Source of the DNA: Rhynchopus sp. YZ270_cl-10
Taxonomy: Eukaryota > Euglenozoa > Diplonemea > Diplonemida > Diplonemidae
Direction of reading: 5' to 3'
Length of the DNA stretch: 64,000 bases
Assembly: GCA_964035575.1 (NCBI GenBank)
Contig: OZ037876.1
Coordinates: 682,001-746,000, forward strand
This document shows, in pieces, positions 41,971 through 51,983 of this stretch. The position numbers and the translations under genes were made by a program. The first letter of the stretch is position 1. The number at the start of each line of letters is the position of its first letter. Under the pieces are notes generated by a model. It had not been told where the DNA came from. It searched no databases and saw only the letters and a program-made list of their open reading frames with translations.

Positions 41971-42816
41971 TCAAAAGTGAAAATCTGATCTAGCAGAAGA
42001 GTCGACCTCCAACACTTCAGCACGGTCCAGGTTTGACACCTCAATCGCCCGAATCACCTCTGATGCAGCAGAGCTGACATCATCACACCCATGGGTTTCT
42101 AGGTCCTCAATATTGTCCAACCCCAACTCCGTTACTATGGTCACAAACCCATTTGAGACCCCCGCCTCTTTTGCACGCGTTTCACCCCACCAGAGCACGC
42201 TATACAACACATCGAGACAACCTTTTAGACACCCTACATCCATTTGCTTCAACCCAAGCAGCATTTCACGCAGTATACCACATTCTACCAATACCTCTGC
42301 CACCTCGAAGGTGCCGTGTTCAGAAAGGCAGTGTACCAACTGCACCGCTTCTGTGCGGACGCTATGCGGGGTGTCCTTTACACTGCACAAAGGGACTATG
42401 CAGGATGGGGGAAAGTGCTGCAGGATAGTGGTGATGTGGGTGCCTGAATCGGCAGAGGCGAAGTGGGTGAGGGAGTGAAGCGCGTCTGCCTTGAGATACG
42501 AAGAGGTGCGGGAGCGGAGCAGGGTGGCGCAGTAAGGAATCGCGATGGGTGCGATGGTGGCAAGCCCGGCCTCGGTTTCACTCAAATGCGCGATTCTGCC
42601 TAGTGCGGCCTCCCAGTTCGACGTCGTGTCTCCTTCTGTGGAAGAAGCGGCAGCAGAAGCTGCATCCTGCAAGTGACGAAGTGCCGCTGCCTCTGTCTCC
42701 GGTTTCCCCCGTGCCTCCTCGACCTGTGCCTTCCTCCTCTCATCCCGCATGCTCACAACCTGCTTCCTCCGCTTCTCGCTCGCATCTTGCAACGATACAC
42801 CAGATTTTGAGGACAT
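41971..42816 (-). CDS. Short, divergent importin-alpha-related protein
   Basis: Intronless, 281 residues. The N-terminus SSKSGVSLQDASEKRRKQVV resembles the importin-beta-binding start of the gene at 49884 (CSSKTGVSLHKQAEKRRDQAV). The rest is helix-rich ARM/HEAT-like sequence (YLKADALHSLTHFASADSG, VRTEAVQLVHCLSEHG). It is about half the length of an importin-alpha and shows no WxxxN groove motifs in its repeats, so cargo binding may be lost. It could act as an importin-beta competitor or be drifting; both are guesses. Start ATG 42816 is only 84 bases from a transposon end. Confidence 0.6.
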   Translation of the reverse strand: MSSKSGVSLQDASEKRRKQVVSMRDERRKAQVEEARGKPETEAAALRHLQDAASAAASSTEGDTTSNWEAALGRIAHLSETEAGLATIAPIAIPYCATLLRSRTSSYLKADALHSLTHFASADSGTHITTILQHFPPSCIVPLCSVKDTPHSVRTEAVQLVHCLSEHGTFEVAEVLVECGILREMLLGLKQMDVGCLKGCLDVLYSVLWWGETRAKEAGVSNGFVTIVTELGLDNIEDLETHGCDDVSSAASEVIRAIEVSNLDRAEVLEVDSSARSDFHF

Positions 42817-42899
42817 AAAAAAATATAAAAAATATAAAATCAAACCTCTGTTCTGAACAGTTTGGTGGAGATTTGAAGGGAAAAAATCGGGGGAAATAA

Positions 42900-43691
42900 G
42901 GGTGGCACAACTTTTTTTTTCGTTTCCCGCTCGCGCGCGCATTTTTTTTTCGAGATTCAAAAAAAAAAAAGTTTGGCGGAAAAAAAGTTTCGGTACTGGG
43001 TACTGAGTACTGGTGGACATTTTGGGGTTTTTTTTTCGTGAAAATATTTTTTCTTCACCGGGTTGTACACGATTTTGACCAAAATTTATAAAAACTCGTC
43101 CATTTCGTCAAATTGACCCCACCACACAACGGACGGATTCCGGAAATGCAAATGCCGGTGCTGTCGCGCATTTTCATGTTTCAGCATCAGGGAGGGAAAA
43201 TCTGAGTTGTGGGATTTACCTTGCCCCTTTTGCCTTTACACTCATTTTGACCAAAACCAAGAACTTGGCCATATCGGCAAATTGACCCCACCACAGTGCG
43301 GACAGATTCCGGAAATGCCAATCGCGGCATGTTTTGGGGCTGAAAAATTTGCAGGGAAATATTTTTGAGCAGTATTTTTTTGGCCGAAAATGGGCCCACG
43401 TATAAGTGGCTGGGCTCATATTTTCAAAAATTTAAGTGGTCAAAAAATTGTCCAATTTTCGAGATTGACCCCACCACTTTCTGGACGGATTCCGGAAATG
43501 CTAAAAAACTGTGTTTTGGGTCACCCGTTTTTGGGGCCCCTGAGGCGATTTTATATAAAAAGCCCACAGGATCACCCTGTTCCGCAACTTGTTTGTCAAC
43601 TTTTTTTCAGGCAAAACTTTTTTTTTGCGCGCGCGCGCATTTTTATCCCAGAGTCAGCGAGCGGGAAACAAAAAAAAAAGTCGTGCCACCC
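42900..43691. mobile_element. 792-bp PIF/Harbinger-like MITE
   Basis: Ends GGGTGGCACAACTTTTTT and, inverted, GGGTGGCACGACTTTTTT; similarity extends inward through TTTCCCGCTCGC and GCGCGCGCATTTTT. The 3-bp direct repeat TAA flanks both ends (42897-42899 and 43692-43694), matching the TWA target of PIF/Harbinger. The interior holds three degenerate direct repeats around GACCCCACCAC and GGACGGATTCCGGAAATGC (near 43114, 43284 and 43467). No coding capacity. Confidence 0.8.
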
Positions 43692-43813
43692 TAAGCAGTT
43701 TTTTTTTTTTTTTGAAAAGGGCGGCTTTTTTCTTGTTGATTTTTTTTTTCGGGGGTGGCGGGGGGGAATTGGGTCTGTCTCTATTTCATAGTTTTTTTTT
43801 TGTTTTTTTGATA

Positions 43814-43876
43814 AATTGTTGGAGTAGTGCAGTTGCCTCGGTTGTGTTGCCACAGTTGTGTAAATCTCCACTTTCC
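43814..43876 (+). repeat. Repeat family D copy
   Basis: ATTGTTGGAGTAGTGCAGTT, GCCTCGGTTGTGTTGCCACA, GTTGTGTAAATCTCCACTTT. Confidence 0.8.
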
Positions 43877-44112
43877 AAAAAGTTCACTCCCAAATTTTTT
43901 TGTTGGCGGGTTTCGCTTTTGATAGGAAGTTTGTTCTTGTTGTTTTTCTGTAATTAGTGTAGGCAACCCTACTCGGAGGGAATGCCTGTGTTACACTAGC
44001 CGTAGTCATGTCCAAAAGCGGTATCAATGCCCACAATTCCATTTGTAAAATATATTTTTTAAAAAAAGGAGCGAAAAAAAGACAGACGTTTTTTTTTTTT
44101 TTGTTTTTGTTT

Positions 44113-44654
44113 CAGGGAAATAGCTTGGTTTTCCTCCAAAATCAGGAATTATGCGAAAACGAAATTTTTTTTCGCCCGGTCGAAAGCGGTCGTTGCGCTT
44201 CGCGCAAGCCTCCCTGAGTGGAGAGGCGAAAGGTCAAATTGCGAGATAACAAAAACAACGGAATGTAATCCCTTATTACGGAGCTTGGTCTTGCACCTTA
44301 CGTTCCACTAACCGTATGGGAAAAAAAATAAATGGCGCCGCAGGCGAAAAAAAAATAGGGTACGGTGTAAAAATGCTGGTTTACAACCACACAGCCACTC
44401 AACAAACCCTTTTTTGCGGAGCAAAAAAGGAAAATGGCGCCGCAGGCAAAAAAAAAATAAGGGGTACGGTACCTCTGCAAACGCAGCGAGCGAAAATTTT
44501 AAGATTCCATCATTCTAGTCATTTGGGAGATCTGGGGGTCGGGCGAGGGGCCCCCAAAAGTGCCCAAAAATCCCTCTTTTTTTTTTTTTTTTTCCTCCCA
44601 AAAATCCAGAATTATGCGATGTCGCATAATTCGGTATATGGAGCTATTTCCCTG
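44113..44654. mobile_element. 542-bp hAT-like MITE
   Basis: Ends CAGGGAAATAGCT and inverse AGCTATTTCCCTG. A nearby AATTATGCGA motif is also present in both ends. The 8-bp direct repeat TTTTGTTT flanks both (44105-44112 and 44655-44662), though in T-rich DNA. The interior has a direct repeat around ATGGCGCCGCAGGC (about 44331 and 44434). No transposase. Confidence 0.7.
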
Positions 44655-44662
44655 TTTTGTTT

Positions 44663-46097
44663 TGTTTTGTTTGTGCACAATATCACCATGAAGGCTAGCA
44701 TGCTTTACAGACGGGTTTTAAATTGTTTTCAAAAAAAAAATCTTTTTTTTTTTTGCCCACCAAATTATTTTTCCCAAGGCCAGTCACGTGTCTCTTATTT
44801 TTCTGTAGTTCTTTTTTTTTCTTTTTTTTTTTTTGAATGCTTTGTTTTTGTTTTGAAATATTTAGTACAGGCAGATATTGTACGCGATAGTACTCTTTAT
44901 TTTTTGTGCAAATATATTTCCCCCCAAAAAAAAAAAATTGCAAATAATAAAACTTCGAAAGGAAAAAGGAGACGCTGTGCTGAAATAACACAGGGGACCT
45001 AAAAAAATTGGTATATTTCCCCCCAAAACTCAATTGGGTAAAAAAATAAAAGGAAAATCCCGGCTATATAAAAAAGGTGTTCAAAATCAATAGGTGTGTA
45101 TTAAATTAAAGAAAAGAAACTGAGCGCTTCTGCACCCTCCCCCACCAGTCTCTCGAGGGTGTTGTCAGCCCGCGAAATGCAATGCGAGTGACTACTTGAA
45201 GTGGCAGCCTTGTTAGAAAAATAATATCCCACCTGGAGAGCCACCCATTTGAACCCAACGGTTCGAGACAGCAAACCCCATTTTTTTTTTTCCTTTTTTC
45301 TGGGTTTGCTGCATTTTTTTTCTCTTTTTTCTGTTTTGTTGTCATTTGCTTTCGGGTCGCCTTCCCTATTCTACCCCACATCCACTGTCGTTTTTTTTTT
45401 CAAAATAAAATCAAAAAAAATGCTTTGTTTCTTTTTGAAATTAGAAGTCAATCTTTGGAGATTATCTACTCAACTCAGAGATTAGATTGATTTAAAAATG
45501 GGGGGGAAAAAATCAAAAGAAAATGGCATAAAGGGTTTCAGATGCACATCTTTTAAAAAAAATGATGAATCCTCATATGGTCCTGCACAACAAAAAAACA
45601 ACAAAAAAAAAAACAACAAAAACGGCAATAAATTTGACCCAACTCTAACCACTACTATTTGTTCATAAAAAAGGGTCGCCAAAAAAAAAAAAGGGAAAAA
45701 GGGGGGAGTTGGGGGTGGGGATATTTTCCCCTGCTTCACCACTCGAGCTGAAATAGTAACATTCCCACAGCTCTAAGGAAGCCTGAGGTCTAAAAAAAAA
45801 CAAACAAAAAAAAAAAAAAACAAAAAAACCACAAACCAAAACAAAACAAACGAATACCTTTGGGGAAGTATTGGGAGGGGGTGGTGAAAGGTACAATGCG
45901 TGGACTCTCCCCCTTCCTCCCACCATTTCCTTTTCCTCCCCTCCTCTGTTTCCCCCCCAAAACAATAAAAAAAAAGGGAATGGGGTAATGATTTTTGCAA
46001 GACTTCTAATGATAAAAGGAGATATGATTGTGCTGTGTTTTTTTGTCAGCCTTTTTTTGTTGTGGGGATCCGTGGGTAAAAAAGAAAAAGAAAGCTC
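44663..46097. other. Spacer with a GC-rich island at 45115-45290
   Basis: AT-rich except for 45115-45290, which holds CACCCTC/GAGGGTG and GAACC/GGTTC inverted repeats and a TTCGAGAC string. It could be an unrecognised structured RNA gene or a gene fragment. I see no tRNA cloverleaf there and no protein family. Confidence 0.3.
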
Positions 46098-46127
46098 AGA
46101 TGAACGTACCTCTCGTGCACACATCTA
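46098..46127 (+). repeat. Hairpin repeat family A copy
   Basis: GATG, ACGTAC, loop CTCTCGT, GCACA, CATC. Outer GATG/CATC pairs, inner arms pair with one mismatch. Lies 30 bases downstream of the importin-alpha stop codon at 46157. Confidence 0.65.
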
Positions 46128-46156
46128 AAGGGGGAGGGATTTGTTGTGTCCCGATT

Positions 46157-48001
46157 TTACCAGCTGTGCTGCTGGGGGAAGCCTCCCTGGGGTCCTCCCT
46201 GCTGGGCGCCCGGAGCGGCCCACTCCTGCTCAAAGTCGCCACCCTGTCCCTCCTCCTCCACGTACTCCCTGAAGTGTGTCGTCATAAGCGCATTGGCGCG
46301 CTTGAACACGTCAGTGGACATGTGTGTTTGGATCGCGACCAGTGCCTCGAGAAGACCAGCAGAGACAGCAAGGGTCTTGTACTTGTTCTCGGTCTCGTTA
46401 GAGTTCTGAAAGGAAGGTGGTAGGAGAAGGAAATATGAGATGAAGTTGGAAAGTCTCCAATACTCTCCAAACGCAGGGGGTTAATGAATTGCAAGGGGAT
46501 GTGCTGTGCCCCCCTTTTAAAATTGTTGGGGGCCTACTCCTCTTTGATTGCAGCATACCTTGACAATCTCGTCACCCACCCTGAAGATGTTCTCCAGCCC
46601 CTCCATCATGACGACCAGCACCTTCGGGTCCTTCGTCTCCTTCAGAAGCGCCACCATCGGGTGGATGCAGCCTGCAGTCACGGCAGCATCGATCTGGTGC
46701 TGTGTGCCTCCCTCGCTGAGGTTGGTAAGTGCCCACGCAGCCTCCTTCTTCACCTCGTTGGGTGCCGAGGTGAGCACGTTGACAAGAATCGGGAGCAGGC
46801 CTGCGTCCAGCACAGACTGGATCTGGGCGTGGGTTCCGGCAGTCACGTTGCTGTGTGAGAAGAGCGGGTGGTGAGAGGGTTGTATGTTTTTACACACCTG
46901 AGTGCCCAGCAGCATTCCTTGGTGACGTTCTTCTTCTGTTGCGGCTTCACGAGAAGGTCCTTCAGACAGATGAGCATTCCCTCGTCAAGCATCTGTGACA
47001 GTGTTGGTATAGGTTGTGAAAAGCTGGGTACATACCATCTGCGTCTGCTCGTCGCTTCCGGTGACAATGTTACCCACGGTACGGAGGGCCGGGCAGAGGA
47101 TGTGGAACTCAGAGTTGTGCTTGAGGAGGTGCATCACCTTCTGCACAATGCCGTATTCGATGACCAGCGCGATGCGGTCGTTGGGACCGTCGCTTGCGTA
47201 GCTGACAGCCCAGAGAGAGTCCATGAGCACATCCGTGTCGTCGTGGGTGATCAGTTGGCTCAGCGTGGGAAGGGTTGCCGCAACGTCCTTGTACTCCGGC
47301 ACAGGCTTTCCACGGAGAAGGTTGGAAAGCGTCCACGCGGCGTTCCTCATAGTAGCAACCTCGGGGTTGTTGTTGATAAGCGCCAGCAGCGGCTCAAGCG
47401 CCCCATGCGAGAGCACCAGGTCACGACGGTGCACCGAGTCTCCCGCAATGTTCCCAAGCCCCCACACTGCCTGCTCTCTGATGTTCTCAGCCGAGGAGGA
47501 GAGGAGGTTCACAAACTTCGGGATAGCTCCACTGCTGACCACCACAAGGGTCTGCTGGGGGGTACCAGACGCAATGTTGGTCAGTGCCCATGCCGACTCG
47601 AACTGGAGGCCGGGGAAGTCGAAGTTGTCGAGGAACTCCACGAGTCTGGGCACGATCTTGGGCTGGGAGTGGATGACTGTGTCGATCGGGGGGTTGGTTT
47701 CGGTGGAAAGCATCTTCCTGATCTCTGTAGTGGCCTGGAGGATTTCCTGCACCTTGGAGGCTGGGTCGGGGGAGTAGAGGATTTCTGCGAGATCGTTGAG
47801 GTGCTTGACACGGCCTTCGTGGTTGAAGTGGTCGTACGCTTCCGCCTCACCTGCGTCAGCCTCCTTCACTCGTTTTTCTCTTGTCCGCTGTGCTCTAGCC
47901 TGCGTTCTCATCGTCACCTGCAGGTTACGTCTATTCGAAGCCGCCTTTTCCAAATCCAGACCCCCCCGCGACGTCCCCTGCCCCTTCACAGTACCGCTCA
48001 T
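46157..48001 (-). CDS. Importin-alpha, copy 1
   Basis: Nuclear import adaptor that binds nuclear localisation signals and importin-beta. Four exons by phase: 48001-47036, 46992-46898, 46850-46559 and 46405-46157, giving 533 residues. Introns start GTATGT, GTGTGT and GTATGC. An Arg/Lys-rich N-terminus (NRRNLQVTMRTQARAQRTRE) is the importin-beta-binding region. ARM repeats keep the groove motifs: FESAWALTNIASG, EQAVWGLGNIAGD, RNAAWTLSNLLRGK, MDSLWAVSYASDG, KEAAWALTNLSEGG. The C-terminus is acidic then Gln/Gly-rich (QQGGPQGGFPQQ). Length and motifs are normal for the family. Intron phases match copy 2 at 49884. Confidence 0.95.
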
Positions 48002-48109
48002 TGTATAAAAAAAAAAAAAAAGAGAACAAAAAAGGATGCGCCCAAAAAAAACCCCCACAACGTGAGATCCAAGTCACCTGTTGGAAATTATGTGGTTTTT
48101 TTGATAAAT

Positions 48110-48168
48110 TGTTGGAGTAGTGTAGTTGCCTCGGTTGTGTTGCCACAGTTGTGCAATCTCCACTGTCT
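48110..48168 (+). repeat. Repeat family D copy
   Basis: TTGTTGGAGTAGTGTAGTTG, CCTCGGTTGTGTTGCCACAG, TTGTGCAATCTCCACT. Sits about 110 bases upstream of the importin-alpha copy 1 start. Confidence 0.8.
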
Positions 48169-48300
48169 TTTTTTTCTATGGAGGTGGAAGGGGAAGGAGA
48201 AGGGGAAAATGGGGAAAGGGGATCAGATCCAGAGTATTTCCGTTCAGAGGGTCCCTCTTACATTTTTTTTTTTAGTGAAGAACGGTAACGGATGTGTGAG

Positions 48301-48517
48301 CAGGCTTATCGCTAAATCGAGAGGGTGGGTCGGGGGGACAAATTTTTAACGACCCTAAAAATAGTTTTGCCAAAAACCTCTTTCATCGGACTGGTCGATT
48401 GCATCCCGGGAACATACATATTCGCCTGATGGAAACACTTAGATTGGGGTTTTTTGACCTCTAATTTTTTTCCTCCGGCCTACCCGGGAAGAGGGTAGCG
48501 GAATAGCGATAAGCCTG
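48301..48517. mobile_element. 217-bp hAT-like MITE
   Basis: Ends CAGGCTTATCGCTA and inverse TAGCGATAAGCCTG, perfect over 14 bases. Flanks TGTGTGAG (48293-48300) and TGTTTGAG (48518-48525) match at 7 of 8 positions, as an aged 8-bp duplication would. The end resembles that of the element at 28109 (CAGGCCTAATGCTAA). No coding capacity. Confidence 0.7.
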
Positions 48518-48828
48518 TGTTTGAGACAAAAAAAAAAAATATGTGAGGAAAAGGTAAAGGAATCTCGGTGGCAAGAATGCAGACTGTCTCGTTCGCCCCT
48601 GTTCCCGCCCCCATCATCACGACCCACGCTTTGTTTTGCACAGCCATATGTAATCATTCACTTCCTTTTTGGCACCTTCAAAAATGGGTCGATTTCACTG
48701 TAGTGGAAAACCACAGACATGCATTGGGAACAATATTCCGCACAGAAAATTCCCAGAAATTGATTTCAAACGTACTGTGCCGCTCCCCACCCTTTTCACT
48801 GAGAATTACTAACAAATAATAAAAAGAA

Positions 48829-48896
48829 AAGTGGCAAAAACCTGACCGTACATCGACGGCTGCAGGCATTGGAGATCGAACCCCCAGAAAGCACTT
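48829..48896 (+). repeat. Hairpin repeat family B, long copy
   Basis: AGTGGCAAAAACCTGACCGT, ACATCGACGGCTGCAGGCAT, TGGAGATCGAACCCCCAG, AAAGCAC. The tail on the minus strand reads CTGGGGGTTCGATCTCC, T-arm-like, as in the 2611 copy. Confidence 0.65.
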
Positions 48897-48902
48897 CATA
48901 AA

Positions 48903-48938
48903 ACTTGAAATACAAAGCCCTCTCGACAGTGTACCTTT
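48903..48938 (+). repeat. Repeat family C copy, short
   Basis: ACTTGAAATACAAAGCCCTC then TCGACAGTGTACC. Directly follows a family B copy, the same order as at 18587-18693. Confidence 0.75.
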
Positions 48939-49692
48939 AAAAAAAAAACAAAATCATATTCCCTGTAGTGGTATTCAAGCATGAGATATCACAGCGGGGG
49001 GAGAAAAAAAATATTGAAATAATGTGTCATACACATCTTAAAAACCTTTGGAAAAAGCATCGAACAGAGCTATAACGGTATTACCACCACGCAGGTGAGT
49101 GGTGATTGCAGACACGACCATTTTCTTTTCGTTCTTTCAAAAAAACACACAAATTTCTTCGGCCAAGGTGCTAAATCGCAACAGCCGTCAAGAGGACAGG
49201 AATAGTAACAGAGGATGAGACTGAGGCAAGCTAGGAATGAGTAAGGATAAAAATTCTTGAAAGAAAGGACGGAGTTTTGCCCATCCCATCAAACCAGAAA
49301 AGAAAAATGAGAGAAAAACGAAGGCGATATCTGTAATATCACGTCATTTTTCTTGGAAAACATATCAATGTTGTGGGGGAAACCCCCCCTTTAAAAAGAA
49401 TGCCTGCCACTGTCACCCAGTGCACGAGTTAAGCCCCGTTTGTACGTACACCCCAACCCTCTCCTTTTCATCTTTCAATATAAAAAAAATAGTAATCAAT
49501 GGTGCGGACACCACAAAGTGTGTGGGAGGGAAAATAAAGCTAGCGGACACACACACACACACACCTTCGTTCAGTTCTATTTCCCCCTTTGTCAAGAAGT
49601 TTGATGCAAAAGAAAAGAAAATTTGGAAAAAAAAATATGTGCCCCACAGTGCACATATCTAAGAGAAATAAGATTGAACAAAAAAAAAAAAA

Positions 49693-49728
49693 TGTAAGAT
49701 GAATAAGACTCATGTACGCGGACATGCG
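49693..49728 (+). repeat. Hairpin repeat family A, diverged copy
   Basis: TGTAAGATGAATAAGACTCA then TGTACGCGGACATGCG. Confidence 0.45.
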
Positions 49729-49829
49729 AGGCTAAATAAAACCCCCCCTTTTCCACCCTCCCCTCCCACACCCTTTGCGTTGATCAACGCACAGAAACGG
49801 CACACCAAATATCCTGACAGAAGTAAAAG

Positions 49830-49868
49830 TTTGAAAGATAGCGCCTCACCTGGACGCACACATCCACA
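49830..49868 (+). repeat. Hairpin repeat family B, weak copy
   Basis: GTTTGAAAGATAGCGCCTCA then CCTGGACGCACACATCC. Confidence 0.4.
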
Positions 49869-49883
49869 AATACTCCCCTTTTC

Positions 49884-51848
49884 TTAGAAGCTATGTTCTA
49901 CGGGAGGGGACACGTACGGGGAGGAGGGTTGGGTGGCAGGCTGCATGTCCATGCTGTCGGGTTCGCCGTTGAAGTGGTGCACCATCATCTCTGCTGCCTT
50001 CTCGTAGACTTCTTTGGAGCCGTGGTGCTGCAGGACAAGGAGTGCCTCACCTATACCAGTGTCGATCATGAGCTTGATGTAGGGATTTTCATCCAGGCCG
50101 TATGGCTGTGGTAGAGAGAAATTAACTATTTAAATCTCTTTGTTTATGGTACAAAGTGCACGCTCTATTTTTTGGTGAGATAACAACACTTTTTTTGTAC
50201 TACACACTCTGTTTTGGTGCACTGCAAGGATATGGCATACCTTTTGTAGATCGGCGCCCTTTTCGATAATGTTTTCTAATCCGTCGAGAATGCCGATTAT
50301 GAGCTTCTGCTCGCGCAGGTGGCGCACGAGGGCAATCATATGCGGGAGACAGCCCTGCTGCGTGAGGTACAGGATCTGCTCCGCTGTGCCCCCCTCTGCG
50401 AGGTTCGTGACAGCCCAGATCGCCTCCTGCTTTACATCGATTTCCGCCTCCTTAATCGCCAGTACCAGAATCGGCACCAGCTTCGCATCAATCACAGCCT
50501 GGATCTGCTCCACAGTTCCCGCAGTAATATTGCTGTAACAAAAAAAGAGAAGTTGAAAGTGCAAACACATCGGCGGACGCGGAGTACCGGGAAAAAAATA
50601 AGATGGACCCAAAGCAATGTCTAGCCAGATTGCTTTGGGGTTGGGGTGATATAAATAATATACCTGATAGCCCAACAGCACTCCTTCAGGATCCTCTTAT
50701 TGTGCTTGATCATCAGGAGTTTGTATAGGGAGGGCAGAAGACCGGCATCGATTACCTGAATTGTTGAATTGTTGAATTGTTGAATGGGTGTTTTGTTTGA
50801 AAACTTCGTAATAGAGTAGACTCCTAAGGATGAACCACTATTTTATTATTTTTTTTTGATCAAAAAGCGATTTTAAAATAAACAACATCGTTAAAAGACG
50901 TACCATTTGGGTTTGTTGTTCGGTGCCGGTCACGATGTTACCGAGTGTGCGGAGACTGGGGAGAAGCACTCGGGAGTAGTCGGGGTTGAGCAGCTCGATT
51001 ATGCGTGGCACGACACGGTGCTTTACGACCTCTGCGATCTTCTCGTTTGCACCGTCGCTGGCGTAGCTGAGGGCCCACATGGCGTCGGCCTGCACCATCT
51101 GTGACTCATGATGTATCAAATTCGCCAAGGACGGCAGCGCAGGCATGATCTTCTCAAACATCGGCGCAGGCTTCCCCCTCAGCAGATTCGACAACGTCCA
51201 CGTCGAATTGTTCAACGTACTCTCACTCGGGTTTTCATGAATAATCTTAATCAACGGCGGCAGCGCCCCCAAATCCAGCACCCTATCCCTCAGCTTCGTT
51301 GAATCCCCCGCAACGTTCCCCAACGCCCACACCGCCTGCTCTCGTATGTCAGGCGAGGTAGATGAGAGAAGCGCCACGAATTTTGGAAGCGCAGAATGCG
51401 TTTCGAGTTCAAGAGTGTGTTCGGGCTTGCCTGCAGCGATGTTGGTGAGGGCCCAGGCTGCTTCGAATTGGAGGAGAGGGTCGGAGTAGCGGTCAAGGAA
51501 TTCGACAAGGCGAGGGATTGGGCGGGGCTGGGTGAGGATGACCTCGGTGATGGGTGGGTTCACCGGGTCCGAGAGAATCCGACGGAACAACATCGCAGCG
51601 TCCAGCTGGCGTCTGTCATCACCATAGTATAGGTTCTCCGCAAGCGTCTGGAACTGCTCCATCAGCTCGGATTGGTTCCTGTCCGTCACAGACACGTAGT
51701 CGCCCCCTTTGCTCCTCTTGTCCTTAATCCGGTCCTCCTTCCTCTTTACCCGCATGCTCACTGCCTGGTCCCGCCTCTTCTCCGCCTGCTTATGCAAACT
51801 CACCCCAGTCTTGCTTGAACACCTAAAGTTGTATTCTTCTCCCTCCAT
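49884..51848 (-). CDS. Importin-alpha, copy 2
   Basis: Four exons by phase: 51848-50904, 50755-50664, 50532-50241 and 50105-49884, giving 516 residues. Introns are 148, 131 and 135 nt, starting GTACGT, GTATAT and GTATGC. Basic importin-beta-binding start (KQAEKRRDQAVSMRVKRKED), then ARM repeats with intact groove motifs: FEAAWALTNIAAGK, EQAVWALGNVAGD, NNSTWTLSNLLRGK, ADAMWALSYASDG, QEAIWAVTNLAEGG. Exon 3 has exactly the same length (292 nt) as in copy 1 and intron phases are identical, so the two are duplicates of one intron-bearing ancestor. The C-terminus lacks the Gln/Gly tail of copy 1 and ends Ser/Pro-rich. Intron 2 contains a family B repeat. An upstream in-frame ATG at 51893 is possible. 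Confidence 0.95.
50547..50590 (+). repeat. Hairpin repeat family B copy inside an intron
   Basis: GAGAAGTTGAAAGTGCAAAC, then ACATCGGCGGACGCGGAG. The CCGTTC part of the hairpin is deleted. It lies in intron 2 of importin-alpha copy 2, antisense to the gene. Confidence 0.65.
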
Positions 51849-51983
51849 TGTGATAAAACCCCCTGAATGTGTACCCTGTGGATGGCCAAACATTTCGGAG
51901 AGAGGGGGAAGGGGGGGTAAAGTGAAAAGGGAGTGGGGGCGTTTTAGTTTATCTACGGTACCCCCTTTTTTGTATAATATTAT

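Larger units (their letters stand above)
48526..49883. other. Spacer between the two full importin-alpha genes
   Basis: No gene seen. It contains family A, B and C copies and a short CA microsatellite at 49548-49562. Confidence 0.5.

Noticed and set aside
45240-45290. tRNA gene at the TTCGAGAC string
   Set aside because: No D-arm, anticodon arm and acceptor stem could be folded together around it.
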